Below, one piece after another: positions 42,012 to 56,290 of a DNA stretch of 64,000 nt. Source of the stretch: Ananas comosus (lineage: Eukaryota; Streptophyta; Magnoliopsida; Poales; Bromeliaceae); NCBI RefSeq assembly GCF_001540865.1, contig NC_033624.1, positions 966,735 to 1,030,734 on the forward strand. The letters are read 5' to 3'. Numbering within the stretch: the first letter of the stretch is position 1; each line of letters begins with the position of its first letter. A program made the translations under genes and the position numbers. The notes under the pieces were generated by a model. That model saw nothing but the letters and a program-made list of their open reading frames with translations. It had not been told where the DNA came from and did not search any database.

Positions 42012-44976
42012 TCAACCTATCACACTGTTCGAATTTGCCTTAACTTTATGATTTGAGAGGCATGGGATTGGGACCTGAGCACCTGAGAAGCTCCCATTCA
42101 CATTGAGGCAGGATGAAGTTGTGTTGCTGCATTGCCTACTATTATCGCATGTTACCAACTTGATATCGGCGAGCTCGACATTTTTGCAAGGCGCATCTCT
42201 GCTGCATAACAAGTTCACCGCTATTTTGGTCGTCGAAGTTCCCGTTATGTTTTCGAATGTTACGTTGCTAATTTGTACTCGCGATGGCTGGAAAAACAAA
42301 AACAAAAACAAAAACACCAGTTTTTCATTACTTGTCACTCAATTATAAGTGGTGAGATTGTATTTGGGTAAAGTAGTAGTACCTTCTTAGAGCAACCATC
42401 TAGGGGGCAATACTCTTGATCTATTATGATAGGGTTGGAGACATTGATCATGGTTATGTTTGAGAATGTGAAGTTTTGAGCCAGGCTAGCCGATGACCCG
42501 GGCCAAGTCTTGATCCGCACACCGTTGGTCGTGTTCTTCACCGTGCAATTCTCCACGAGCAACCCGATCACGTCCGTCTCGTTGTCGTACTTCCCTAAAC
42601 TCCCAACACTAGGAGGAAAAACAACAACAAAAAAAAAAACACCATGTTGACATTTTGATCATGATTTCGAAATACATCCTTATGTTTCAATTTGAACAAT
42701 TTAGTCCCTGAAGTTTATTCTGCATAATTGGTCCTCTGAGGATGACATTGAAATTGTTACAGTTGGAACTTCGAGGATGAAATCGAAATCGGGGGCAAAT
42801 TTGTAACCAGCCCAAGAATTCTTACTATGATAGTGCATTCGTAAAATTTTACCTTATTCCATGGCCAGGTCCGCAAGTGACATTTGAGACAAGCACATCT
42901 TTTGAGCCAGGTCCGATGGAGATGCAGTCATCGCCGGTGCCAATGACCGAGTTCCTGATCCGGATGTGACTTGTTCCTCCTACATGGATGCCGTCGGTGT
43001 TGGGGCTGTCTCCTGGGGCGGTGATATTAAGGTCGTGGATGTTGATGTGCTCGCACCGGTGAAAGTTCATGTGGAATGCTTTGCTGTCGACAAGTTTAAG
43101 CAGGGAAATCGTCGAATTGCTAACTTCTTCGAACTTGAGTGTCTACAAGTAATTCAATCATTGCATCAATACATAAGAAAATGATAGTCAACTTATGCAC
43201 AAAACTTATTTTATTTATTCTTCACCGTAACGCGGATATAAATTGTCGGAACCAGTATCACACACTGTTCCAGTATTGTTTTTAAAACCAATTTGGGTTC
43301 GAACCATGACATAGTTCACGTCGCATATTATAGGATCATATGTCAGGTTGGTCGGGTCAAATCAAATGACGTAAAAAGTTTGGGTTGCGATTTTGGGTGA
43401 CCCATTTAACCCAACCCGCTCGGGGTGGGTGGGTCTAAGCCAACTTCCGAACTACCTGAATTGGTTCAAGTCAGGTTCGGGTTGACCCACATGAGAGAGT
43501 TACTATTTTAGGCGAATCCATCCAACCCAATTGGGAATGTAGCATGGTCCATTAATTACCTTCATTGAGATCTTTAAAACTAGGCACATCAGTTTGTTTT
43601 CTCTATCAAATTCTTGGTATTACTGCATCAAACAATAACTTTCTCAAACTGTTAGTAACCTTTTCTCATAACTCCTGGAGCATAAATAAGATCATGGCCT
43701 CATGGGTGGTGATTAATTAACAAAGGGATTCATGTAACTGCTACTATTGGAATACAATAGTAGAGTTTCCACCATGTGCACTTGATGAGTATAGATAGTA
43801 CAAAGATTACTGGTGTAAGTGGCCAAAGCAGGTATGTAGGTTATTCATCTGATTACTTGGAACTGCAGAGGACTTTGGGGTGAATTCACAATCTTTCATA
43901 GCATTAAAGTAGTAAATTCTTACGGTGGGGGCAAGATCGCACGATTGACCATCGTCACACTTATTCTTCGACCACGCACGGGCGCCCTGGCCGTCGAGGG
44001 TGCCGCCGCCGGTGACCGCCAACTTGTCGAGGCCGTTGAATTTGATCCAAGAGCTATCAGGGAAATCGTCAAATTCCAAAGGAGCCTGCAGTGACCCCTT
44101 GATCTCAACCGAAGGAGCAATGTTGTTCTTGCACGGACCGCGGAATTCGACCGGGCCGAGATTGAAGGTCCCATTAGGGATTAAAAGGCGCGAAGTACCG
44201 TCGAAGTTGCACGCAGCTTTCCAAGCAGCCAAAAAGGCCTAGGAACAAAAGAAATTGAAGGAAAATAAGTTGGTGAACATGAATGAGTGAGTGCAAAACG
44301 TAGGAGTGCTTGTTTTACTTTAATAGAAAGATTCAAATGGCTCATGCTGAAAAGTTAATGTAAGGTAATTTATCTGAGTCTTTAGTTGATCTTTCTTCAA
44401 ACCAATTTGGTTGTATTTATGTACAGATTTATAGAGAAAGAAACTAAGCTTCTATCTTAATTTGGCATCTAACTGAGGTTTTTGAATCAGGTTTTCTTTT
44501 TTTTTGTTTTTTGTTTGGACAATGTATCCCCCCCTTCACCATGAAAACTCACAAAAACTTGCAAACTTGATAAACCTTTAATTCCAAGAAATTAAATATG
44601 TAGAAATTTAATAGGAGTGCATGAATTACTAAGGAAAACATACACAACTGCATGAATAACCATAGCATTCTAAATAGATACCACTATATTCCTACCCATG
44701 AAATCATATTCAGGTAGGACCCAGCCCTTAGACTCTAATTTTAGCTCTGAGCTTAAAAAATAACAAGAATATCCTACACCTGAACTGTGAGAAAGGTGAA
44801 TTGTCACTTACTGCTTTATTATCCTCTCTATCCACATCTGCACCATAATGAGTTACATCAAACACATTGGGAGGGTCATTGGCTTTGGCAAAGTAGAAAA
44901 CCCAAAATGAGAAGAGAAAAGCCACCCTGAAGTAGTGCACTGTGCTTACATGTTGAAGAGAGAGCATGGTGTACAT
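42012..44976 (-). CDS. Polygalacturonase (glycoside hydrolase family 28)
   Basis: Five exons, from 5': 44812-44976, 43924-44238, 42853-43142, 42383-42608, 42012-42287; 424 codons, 423 residues, all GT-AG with matching phases. The protein should hydrolyse alpha-1,4 galacturonan of pectin in the cell wall. A hydrophobic signal peptide covers about residues 14-32 (YFRVAFLFSFWVFYFAKA). VFDVTHYGAD opens the parallel beta-helix. All four GH28 motifs are present: NTDG (208-211), GDDC (230-233), GHGISVGSLG (253-262) and RIK (288-290), including the catalytic Asp residues. Several Cys near the C terminus fit the usual disulfides. Length and intron pattern suit the exopolygalacturonase or pollen-type clade, but endo versus exo action cannot be told from sequence alone. 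ATG at 44967 is an alternative start three codons on. Confidence 0.92.
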
Positions 44977-46085
44977 TTCATTCTACTTGAAGAGACTAAT
45001 TAAGGACGAGTGTACGTACATGTATATTACCCTTCTCTTTTGAATTGATTAAATAGCATTAAGAATGGCTCTGTAACTTCTCTTTTTCTCATAGGGAAAA
45101 TAAGGAAACGGACTTGTTTCCCTAAATAAGATTATTGCAGTAAATAAACTTACTACATTAGTGCCCACTCTTTACCACATAAAAAGATAATTCCTTAAAG
45201 ATTTTTTTTTTCCCTTTCTAGTGACGTGAAATGTTACCGTATCAGTTAAGTTTTTTTTTTTTTTCGCTACAAAAGTGAAACAGTAGTACGTGCATAAATA
45301 CACACGATATTTATGAATAAAGAATAACACTAGGACATATATTTGGTGACAATTAATAAGTTGCCAATGGTACATCTCAAATATGTAATAACGTATTCCA
45401 AGTAATCTAGAATTCACTAAACAGAGAGGGTCCGCCGTCCGATAACCCACTGCTCGATCGATCACCGCCGTCGATTGGAGTTGGATACGGTTTACTGCAT
45501 TCTTTTAGCTGTGTATTCTTCAACTCTTCACAATTGCCATTAAAAGGTTTAAGGAACAGAGTAGTGAATGAAATACAAATGAGTTCTATAAATAGGAGAA
45601 GCCATTAACGCTAAAAACAAAACACAACCTCAAAAATGTATACCACTTAGCAAAATGTGCTAAAATAAATATGAATTTTATGAAATGAAGTATGAATGGA
45701 TATGTCAGACAACAATGTGGGATTGCAATGTTTGATACAACGAAGCAATAACCGGATGTGACGGTTCGGTTTAGAAAATCAGCAAAAAGGAATATTTGAG
45801 AACCTAAAAGAACAGTATGCTTTGCATCTTTTCCCTCTACAGTCTTGCACTCTCCTCTTCTCTTTCTTGTCCCGACCCTTAATCCTATGAGGCGACAATG
45901 AGCCAGAAAGTCTTTGTACAACAGGAGTGTTTAAACCAAGAAAGTCGTTGTATAGAGAAGTTCACAAACTCGAGGACGCCGATTTAACTTATAGAACCCC
46001 CAAAACTCGCAGATGTTCTGGAGAAGGCCTCCCCGGATCACATAAATGATCATCGGTAAGAAGACCAAAAGATGGAAACCATATG
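44977..46085. other. Intergenic DNA, polygalacturonase promoter and RING-PHD 3' flank
   Basis: About 1.1 kb with no gene. The left part is the polygalacturonase upstream region, with no certain TATA box. The right part would include the 3' untranslated region of the RING-PHD gene. Confidence 0.5.
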
Positions 46086-49000
46086 TTAGTGATCAGAACT
46101 TTCACGTATCGTCTTCTGAAGCATATCTTTAATGAAGGAGCCGAAGCAAGATGAGCAGCAATTGTTTGAAACAAATGCAGGCTCTTTGCCATCGAAGTCG
46201 TGAGAACAGTTGGGAGGAGGCTGAAGGGGGCCTGTGACCATTCTACTGTGGTGCTTAATCCCGAATGCCGCCAAAATAATGTGCGTTGCCCGCCTCGCGA
46301 TGCGCTTGAAATTGTCACGCTCTTCAGTGAATATAAGAAAAGATCAGTTCGCGCGAATAAAGACAAAAAAGAAACCATAATTCAAGTTAATTATATCAGA
46401 GTTTTTACTTTGCATAGAGTGATGCCAATTACAAACATATATCAATAAACAACAATACGTGTCCTACAGAAATCCAAGGTTGTAGTAGATAGTATTTACA
46501 TTTGCAATTGCAGTACTAAAAAAGGGATCAAGCTATGAAGTACCTGCCTATCATACAATATGGCATGCAAACAACTCTAATTACACAAGCATGTAGACAT
46601 AAGCATAAATGCAAAATAGTTGCATAAAATCCTAACAACAGCAAGCAAGCTTTAATCATCAAAGTTTGCGTCCCCAAAAAAAGGTGATGCAGCTCTAAAA
46701 ATATAAGTTCTAAATTCTGATAGCGCATATGATGCTTATAATAGATAAATCAATCACCAAAAAAAAAAAATGGAGCTTGAGAAAACCTACCTAATGGGGA
46801 ATCCCTGGTCAAGCGTTTAAGGTCGCTCTTCACCATGGACTGCACTTGCTCCTTAGCCCCCTCCACATTCCTGAAACTTCTTCCCTCTCTATGCATGCAC
46901 GGAGCCAAATTAGTACGAGACTGAAAAGAATTCACCCCTTCCGCACCATGTAAAGGTTCTCGATTTCTTTGAATTTCTAAGGGCTCACTATCAGATTCTA
47001 TGCCAGGCGTCACACCAGTTCGTGGAAAGATCTGCCTAGATCTGCTACTGTTGGAGAGCAAAATCCTTATACGCTGTTGGATTGCACGCCTCCCAGAAAG
47101 AGTTGACACCTGTGATGCTGCCACCTGGTCCTCCTCGGGAAATTCTCTAGGGGAGAGGTTTAAATCAAACATCGATCTCTGAGGATTAGTATTAGCTGCA
47201 CCTTGAGGTGCATTGATGTCTATTTCAACATTTGCAGGACGGCTTTCATTATTATTTCTAGCTCCCCGATCGAACACGGTATCGGGTGCTTGAGAGAAAG
47301 ATGAGCCCTCTCCTGCAGCTCTACAACACTCACAGTACCAGTTGCCTTCAGGTACTTCTCTTCCCAGGCCAACACAATATGTGTGCGCGGGTGAGTCACA
47401 TATATCACAAAGTAGCATGAGATTATCATCACCACCTTGCTGGCATTCTATACACACGACGCTCTCATATGGATCAAGCATACCCCTCATTTCTTCTTCA
47501 GATGGTTGGTAAACCTGTCAAATTGAATGAAGCCAGACTAAGATATGGATCATAAAGCCCACAGATACTATATTTTGAAATGAACAAGGATGACACAACA
47601 GAAGAAAATAAAAATTAAGCCAAGTCCGTATAAATACGATTTATTTTCTCATGGTACCACGAAAGGGAAAAGGAAAAAGGAAAAGAAAGAGGGAACACAG
47701 CATGAGTCAGAAATCACTGGACTTTGTATCATGCGATTAATTCAAAAATCATCTGAGGGTGAATTTACATATTTTGATAATACACAAACAAACTTTTCAG
47801 CATTGCTATTGATGATCCAATTGTGAATATTGAAGCAAGAAGAAGCTTGAATTCTGGTGATATTAGCTAAACAAAATCAGTGAAGTTGATGCTTGCATGT
47901 CTAAATAATAACCAAAATTTATGCAAGCATGAATGAAAAATGCAGCATAAGCATGCCAAATTCAAAACTCCAAGACAGTCCAGGGATTAGGATCAGCAAC
48001 ATAGAAATATATAGAGCAAGCAAAGAGCTAGTTCAGACCATTATTTATCGAGGATAATTTTAGAAAACCAAAGTTTAATCCCTTATTAGATCACTACATC
48101 TTTAGCCATTTTCAGTACCCTAACAATGCTTAGGACCACAAGCCAAACTATGCAATGTTCATAAAAGGGCAAAAGGTAATAAGGTAAAGGATGGAAAATT
48201 CATATGCTTCAAAAAAGAAAGCTAGATAAATTACTGATAAAATCAACATCTAATAAGTGATCAACTACTGTGCAACAGTCATAATTAATGGCGAAAAGTC
48301 AAAACATGATCATAAATTTCAAGATTACTATTACCAAATTCATAAAAAGATCATAATAAGGCAAGAGAAAAAGGAAGAAGATTATACCTGATCACGCTTC
48401 TCTACCCTTATAACAGGCTTCCTGATTCCTAAACCTAGATCTGACTTGGACGACTTGGTAATAGTCACAAATCTCCTCTTGCAAAGAGGGCACCGCGATT
48501 CCACTTTAGACCACTCCATAATACACGCGAAACAGAAATAATGGGCACAGCAATTCAAAATACCCTGAATCGATGCTTTTTGCTCCTCTGACAAGCAGAT
48601 CCCACAGATCGGCTTTCCCAAATCATCATCAGCCTGTTTCTCCTTCCCTTTCTCCTCATTCTTCCTCCCTGCAAATATCCTCTTCGGCTGCGGGCAGTTC
48701 GTAACCCCTCCAACACCAAGATCACGTAGCTCTTCCTCTGAAATCATGTAATCTGAATCGTCAGATGAATCCAATCTAATCGATGATCGTCGCTTCCTCC
48801 TCTTCTTGCTCTTGACCGGAGCCTCCTCGACAAAATCATCATCATCATCTGACGTCACATATTCGAAATCCGATGTATCTGAATCCACCGACGATCTCTT
48901 CTTCACCGGCGCTGGATTATTTGTTCTGTTTCTTCTCCCAATCTTGTTCCTCTTCTTCTTTGTCTTCCTATTTACTTCCTCCGGATCTTTCACAATGAAA

Positions 49001-49854
49001 TCATCATCTTCGTAGTCATCATCATCTCTCAACTGCTCTCGTCTTCTCCTTCGCCTCTTTCTCGGCAGCTGCTTCACCGTTTTCCTCCCATTCTTTGTCT
49101 TTGAAACCCTAGATTTGCGCTTCCTTCCGATTTTTCTCGTATCTCCATTTCTCCTTGAACCAATCTTGTCAGAGCTCACAAGAACATCAATTTCTTCGTC
49201 ATCTTCCTTATCCGGCGAGAAATCCTCGTCCTCGTCCTCCTCGTCCTCGTCCTCCTCCTCTTCGTAGTCCGAAACCCTAGCTTTCCTGCCGCGAGATCGG
49301 ACCCTCCCCTTCTTCCTCCCAATCGCAGCCGTCCTTTTTTCCTCCTCCTCCTCCTCCTCCTCCTCCNCCGAAACCCTAGCTTTCCTGCCGCGAGATCGGA
49401 CCCTCCCCTTCTTCCTCCCAATCGCAGCCGTCCTTTTTTCCTCCTCCTCCTCTTCCTCCTCCTCCCCCTCATAATCATCATCATCATCATCCGAAACCTT
49501 AGCCGTCCTACCCCTTCTCCGGCCATTAGAGGAGCTCCTCCGTGGCTCCGATCGCGAGATCCTCTTCTTCTCTACCTTCTCCTCCTCCTCCTCCTCCTCC
49601 TCCTCCTCGTCGAACACCGCATCATCGTCCTCCTCGGAGCATGCGGATCCGCCAAAATCGAACTCCTCCTCCCCGGATTCCTCCTCGGAAGCGACCAAGG
49701 ACTCGGCGGAGCTCCCCGACCCCTCCCCGTATTCCTCCTCCGCCACGTACTCCTCATCATCGTCGTCGTCGTCCTCCTCCTCCTCCTTGTATCGCCCCCG
49801 TCGCCGCCGCCTCCCATTGGCCGTTTTGGAGCTCGGCCCCCTCCCTCTCCCCAT
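46086..49854 (-). CDS. RING and PHD finger protein with acidic N terminus
   Basis: Three exons, from 5': 48388-49854, 46791-47514, 46086-46321; 809 codons, 808 residues, phases consistent. The first 300 residues are long Glu/Asp runs alternating with Lys/Arg clusters, fitting a nuclear chromatin protein. A RING finger lies at about 417-458 (CGICLSEEQK, CCAHYFCFACIMEW, CPLCKRRF) and a PHD finger at about 510-553 (CIECQQGGDDNLMLLCDICD, HTYCVGLGREVPEGNWYCEC). RING fingers of this kind often act as E3 ubiquitin ligases and PHD fingers read histone H3 tails; both roles are inferred. The order RING-PHD matches the plant group that includes Arabidopsis At4g10930. MFDLNLSPRE (about residue 594) contains a DLNLSP EAR-like motif. 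The third exon gives RATHIILAAFGIKHHSRMV and ends at SSDH. An in-frame 99-bp duplication in exon 1 touches an N. Confidence 0.85.
49270..49453 (-). repeat. In-frame 99-bp tandem duplication with an N at the junction
   Basis: About 84 bp from 49270 recurs identically at a 99-bp offset from 49369. Each copy encodes KRTAAIGRKKGRVRSRGRK followed by ARVS. The single undetermined base at 49367 lies at the copy boundary inside a (TCC)n run. It may be a real expansion or an assembly error. Confidence 0.8.
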
Positions 49855-52800
49855 ATTACCTAAAAGGGCCTAAATATAGACTAACTTAAAATCGAAATAA
49901 ACTTCGGGCACTTATTTGCGAAAATTCTTTCGTGCGCGAAAATTGATGATGCGTGCGGCCTTGCGACGGAGAAAGGAACAGTTGCTACCAAAAGCACCTC
50001 ATTTTTTTTTTCCTTTTTCTTCTCAATTTAAAAAAAAAAAAAATTGGTGCGTATAAAATAAATAGTAGAAAATACGGGGTGGAGAGAGAAAAAGCGGGGG
50101 GAGGAGTGGGGTGTTGAAGGATCCGTACCTTAGAAGAGAGAGAAGGTCGGCGAAGAGAGGAGAGAGAAAGAGATAGAGAGAGAAAGAGTAAGAGCGAGAG
50201 AGGTGGGGGGCGATTTAAACGGGGGGGAGGTGGAGTAATCGGCGACGTCAAGTGGTGAAATGACCAAAATGCCCCCGTATTAATTTGGGGGCGATTCTTC
50301 AGCGCACCTAATTTCGATGAGCTGGTGTAACGGAAGTGCGGGGCCCACGCATCGTGCGGATGAGAACGCCCGAGGGCCTCATACGGAACACGTGGCGTGG
50401 ATCTACCGGGTGACGGCTTGAGTTAAGCGGTGTTTTTTTGCGGGACACCGTAATGGTTTCGAAACAGCGGCGGGGTGCGGACGCAAACCTGTTTGCGCCA
50501 CCCGTAACGCCGTTTGGTCTTGTCCCAAACGGGTCGGATTCGGATCTGCTCCACTGAGGATCCGAAATTAAATACCAAGCAACCTATGGATAGAAAAGAG
50601 TTTAAATGCATTGCGTCGCAGATGAGCAGCAAGATTATTCTGTCTGCTAAAATATCTGTAACGAATGATAAATTATATCAAGCCAGCCGGTTAAGTTCAA
50701 TCTTGTTCTCAGCTTATTAGCTGGTTGGTACAAGTTATTCTATTCGTACAATTGAAACCAGTTAAAAATACAGGAGCCAAAATTTTCTCTTTCCTAAATA
50801 GAAGCAGCAGCTATTCTTGAACAAGTGCAATATATGCTAACATAAATAAAACCTCACTACTGTTCAATCGCTCTCGTATAGAAACAGCTAAGAAATTTAA
50901 AATTGGAATGGTGATATATATATATATATATTAACATAGGACTTGTTTGGGGAAATTGGTAAATGCCTCAGCATGGGTTTGTAATAAAATATCTGAGCTG
51001 TAGAGAATCTAAGAAAGCATTGAAGCTTTCTTGATGAGTTCCTAAAAAGGGTTCATTCCATTTTGGCCAAGAGCTGGAAGCTTAAGCCATGTAAAGTAAC
51101 GTTTATGATTTTTAGATTCTGTTTCGTTCATAAATGTGTACAAGTTTTAACCCAAATGTAAACACGTGTAAGTGACAAATCAGGTGTCTGAATGGTTTCC
51201 ACAAATAAATGTGTGACAAAAACAAAGTAAACATTTTCCGACTCATAAAAATAAGCAATCGATCGGACAGATAGATGATGTTTTTCTACTATCATAGAGA
51301 AGCTCGAAGCTGAAATATAGAACTGTTGCACAAGCTAGGCCAAACATGCCTCACTTATTATATATGGCGGGCGAATAAAGTTAGAACATAATGTAGAAAA
51401 ATCATATGATTTTTAAGATTCTGTTTGGTTCCGTAACGATACTGATGTAATATGTAAACACATGCAAGTGACAAATCTGACATTTGGCTGGCTCTTGTAA
51501 TTGCGACGCATAAATACATGTAAATGGCGAGTTAGGCATTTGACTAGGTCCATTGAACAGGTGGTCTAATACATAAATAATGTATTTAGCTATCAGACAG
51601 AAGGTTAGATCAGGAGAAAAAAGATTGAACTATCGCACAAGCAAGACGAAATAGGCCTCAATTGTGGTTGGCCAATCTAGTTGAAGGAGAATTTTATTCC
51701 TTTGACCTTTCTTTGGGGCATAATAAAATTGTAACAACCATTTGAGTCTCACTGTTCTCAGTTAAACATGGTGGTTATAAAATCTTAGAACTCTCGAGTT
51801 TTCGTTAAAATATTTCGAACTACTCCTAGGACAAAATTCTCAAACCTGTTATATCATTAGCAAGGTACTCCCAAGGTGTGAGTGATAATTCTTTTCTTCT
51901 ACAATTTGGTTTATTTTGCTAAATCAGATTTGATCAGCTCTTAAATTGATGGGAAGTTAATCACTCATCAACTTACCATTTTCGGAAAAATCTTAGAGGA
52001 AATGAAAGCTACAGGAATGTTATACTCAGCAACTTGCCAAAGAACATATATAGTTTGTTCCAAAAGCGAATAATTAGCGTCGGATGCCGAGTACTCAGAA
52101 CCAGCATCTGACGCTGCAATCGAGCGATTAGTATCTGATTACTCCACGATAATTGATTTGGAACATCTTCCCTATTTCAAAGCCAAAATTAAATATTTAA
52201 CAAACACACAGCCAGAAATTTTCGACGAAGTCGAAAAGATGGAATTAGGATTTAGTGTTTGCAGCTTTGAAAAAAACTGAACTATGTCTCCTGAAAGAAG
52301 AAGTTCCCGAGCATTTCTAATGAAAAAGTTACAAAGCTCGTTCAAACAACTATATTCAAACTAAACATATATTATACTTGGGGTAAGGGAACCCAAGAAG
52401 CCCATCTTATTATCACAACAATTTCTCACACAATCAACTTTAGATTCATAAGTTCTTTTTTTTTTTTGTTGTTGGAAAGCTGAGATTCACAACTTATATA
52501 TTGCTTTATCATAAAACATTTAGAGAATAAGAAATCTGAGATGTGTGAAATTTGGTAACTAGCATTTTGTTGTTGCTTACTTTAAAGAAATAAATAGAAC
52601 ATAGACCAAGTGAGAAAACATAAATGAACCAAATATTATGCCGATGAAAATAAACAAACATAACAATACATTTTTACATACAAGGATAAACAAAATGGAT
52701 AGAGAAAAAGCCCACATCTTAAAACAAAAGGCGAAAAGAAAAAGAAACATGAAAACAGAATTTCTCCACCACCTAGGAGATCTACAGCATATAAACATCG

Positions 52801-52917
52801 AACTAACTGGATCCAGGGTCACTTCAAATTGCGGGAGCTCTAGCTTTCGACGTCTTTTGAACTCCTTGGAACAAAGCCCAACTGATCGTTAGCATTGCGA
52901 AGAGGTTCGCCACACTC
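49855..52917. other. Intergenic DNA: RING-PHD promoter, AT-rich spacer and a diverged tandem repeat
   Basis: 49855-50300 is the leader and promoter of the RING-PHD gene, with CT-rich sense sequence (50140-50200) and a possible 5'-leader splice donor near 50130. At about 51109-51355 and 51409-51660 a unit of about 300 bp (GATTTTTAGATTCTGTTT, AACACGTGTAAGTGACAAAT) is present twice with much divergence. (TA)n at about 50915-50930. No gene is recognised. The region 52560-52917 probably holds the CBP60 3' untranslated region. Confidence 0.5.
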
Positions 52918-54573
52918 TCAATTCCATTGCCAGGCAATGCTATTCAGTAAAACTGCTCTTCTCGCTGAGCATCGTCTTAAAACCGCCATCCATTTTAGCA
53001 CCGCGATCAGCTTAACCCACTTCCTACGGGCAGCATAATGCGCACTCTTATCACCCGAGACCTGAATGAAGCCATTACAATGATCCCAAATCGAGCAATA
53101 TGGAGAAGAGCTCAACATATCTACTTCAAAATTAGAACCCATCTTCACATTCTCACCTGCCATGCTTGGGTTGACCAATCCTCTAGGCTGTAAGCTTCCC
53201 CACTCTTCGTAGAGATCCCTCACATTCAAACTATTTGCTTGGAAGGAACTCAAATTGAGCGGATAAGAATCATGCCCACTCAACTGGGACATATCTTCTA
53301 AAATTGTATTTCCTGGCAGACAAGGTGGCCACAATGTTAATTTAGAAGAGCATACAAGCGTTGTAACATGAAAAGTAAACTAAGGCTAAGTGGTCATAAA
53401 ATTTCTCTTGTCAGTGACTTCAGATTTAGAGCAATCGATACACTGAACTCGAGCTTTATTTGTAGGAAATTATTGAGATTTGATAGCTGAAGCCAATTGA
53501 AACAGGAATTGAAGTCCCTTGCATGTAACAAATTGAAGTGCGTTGACCCATGTGAAATTTTACGATAAGTTCAATGACCGATGGTGCAATTTCCCCATTT
53601 AATGTCATCATAATTGTGAGTCTTAGTTCACCTTGAATGGATGGAGCGGGATGAGGAATCTGTTGGTCCATCAAGCTCGGCATTGGCATAGTAACCACAT
53701 CAGTTGGAGATGGTAGACTCGCGTTATTGTTAACAACTTGTTCTTTGAACTCAAGTATATGGCCCGGAAATCTATAAGCATCTTGCTGCAACTTGTTCGC
53801 CAATACCTGAAAACAAACAGGCCTTATTTAGGACAAATAGCAACTCTCTTAGCAAACAAGATATGCACATCATTTCATAACCAATTAATGTCTGTAATAC
53901 TTTGATACTAATGCTGCTCAAACCCACAAAATTTTGAACTTTGCATATTTGCCAATTATAATTGGTGAAGAATGGAATGAAGGAAAGAACGAGTCGATTG
54001 CCTGAGAGTGGTTGAGAGATGTAGGAAAGAAGAGAAGACTAGAAGATAAAATATTAAAATTCAAGGGTAATTTAGATATACGTAGGAACGATATCATTCA
54101 AATTAACATGAATGGCTTATAATTTCCACAGCACGTTCAACAAATATCAAACATTCAACGATAGATAACATACGTTACAGGATGTAGAGAAGCTAAGTGT
54201 AATTAAAAGTTTTAGTGCATAAGCGTCAAAAAAACTCAAGATCTTCATCAAAACTATTAGCCATTAAAAAAACTTACTCGACAATAGACAAAAACACTAA
54301 CACAAAATTGATACTTATATAAAAAAGTAGAGGAAAAATTAAGTTTGGGCAGAAGTACCTTTTGAGTTGCAGTAAGTTCATCCAAACTGTAACAGTTGCC
54401 ATTCATTATTGTTCCCACAAGCTCATATATACAGTTGAACAGCAGTACAACTCCCTGCTCACTACAATATGAGTATAGCTTGTCTTCTAGAATGCACTCT
54501 CTAGCATGCTCAGTGGTCGCTTCCCACATTTTATTTGACATCCCAGTGCCAAGTAACTATGAAGTATGCAAGA

Positions 54574-54620
<47 letters not shown>

Positions 54621-56193
54621 GGGGGAGGGGGTGAGAGCCGTTAGTTTGTGCACAAGGAAGTCTTTATCTCCAAAAAGAAATCACAATTGATATGGTTTTC
54701 TCACCCGACGAAGCCTATCTTGATCCACCACCAAATTCCTCAGGAAGTCTTGAACAGTAATGATCCCAAAGTCTGCGAGTTTTTTATGAAAAACTCCATC
54801 TTTTCCTATCTTTTCCAACCGCCACACATCATCAAGCAATGCTGGAGGATGATGTTTCTTGTACACTGAAATTCAAAGATATTTTAGATAATGCCGGTAA
54901 CAAAAATTTATTGAGCCATACACCTATAAGCATCAAAATTGCATAAATCTGCCCAAAAAAATTGATTTCCTGATACATATATACTCTTTCCAAAGGAGTT
55001 TAATGAAAATCAGTTTCAAGGACACTTAATGGTATTTAAGGGCATTCTGAGTATTTTTTATGTGTATAAAGGCATATACTATATTGCCAACTTTAAAAGC
55101 CATTAACAAATTTATAGGGTGCATATGTTATTTTCTAGAAAAAATTAAATAGTCAAAAGTTGACAAGATCTGGACTTACACTCTCCTCGGTGATCCTTAA
55201 TACAAAAAGCTTCACTAACTGCTTCATGTACTCTTTCAACTCCAGAATTATTTTGACAGACCCTCGCGCCTAGCCTGAATTTTCGACTTCTTATCCAGCT
55301 GGAGTTATCAGTAAAAGTGGCATCACAAATAAAACCAACCCCATTGCTCAGTGTGATTACCAGTTCCCCAGCGAGTAAAGGTCTTTTGCCCTCTCTTTCA
55401 CGTACAATATTTTCACTGAAATCCTTTTCAGTCCAGCCCAATTGTGAATCCGTTCCAAAATCACCGTCAAGAACAACAATTTCGATCTGGATTGACGATG
55501 AAGGACCGGTTGATATTATCCGGTTTGATGCCGAATCAAAAATTGAAACTTGGATTGGTTTTTTGTTCTCGGTTTCTATTTTGCTGCCTGTGAAGAGTGT
55601 TTGGGGCAGAGTACCCTGGAATTGCAGCCGATATCTTTTGTTTGAAGCCGCCTTAATCTGATGAGGAATTCTAAAAGACAAAATGCAAATGCATCTAAGG
55701 ACAGTAAGAAAAAAGACGAAAAAAAACAATTTTAAGATAGCTGCATGTCTATCAGTAGTTTTAAAGCAGCTTTATTCAGAAAAATGACAACTGACGTCAG
55801 TTTTTTTTGTGATGCTTTTACAAGTTTTGTTTTTTCTGTTAACTCTTGTTGTTTGTGACGATTTCTTTTTTTTGCAAATAAAATTTCTTAAAATTGTCTC
55901 AATAGGTCCCACTCTTAAATTTAAAAAATAAGTGATTCTGAACATGTTCCCAAAATAATAATTCTGATGAATTATTAATTGATATTAAGTGTTGGGCAAT
56001 GATATGAAGCATTTTAATATATAACTTAAAATGACAGCGGTATGGCATATAGTTTCTAAAATGCTTACTTCGGAGCTAAACGCACATGACGATACAGAGC
56101 TTTCTCCACCTCTTCTTGCACCTGATATCCATTACAGAGCACAACATATCAAACAATAAGGAACATTACTTTTCGAGAGGCATCAGAAGTTGC

Positions 56194-56290
<97 letters not shown>

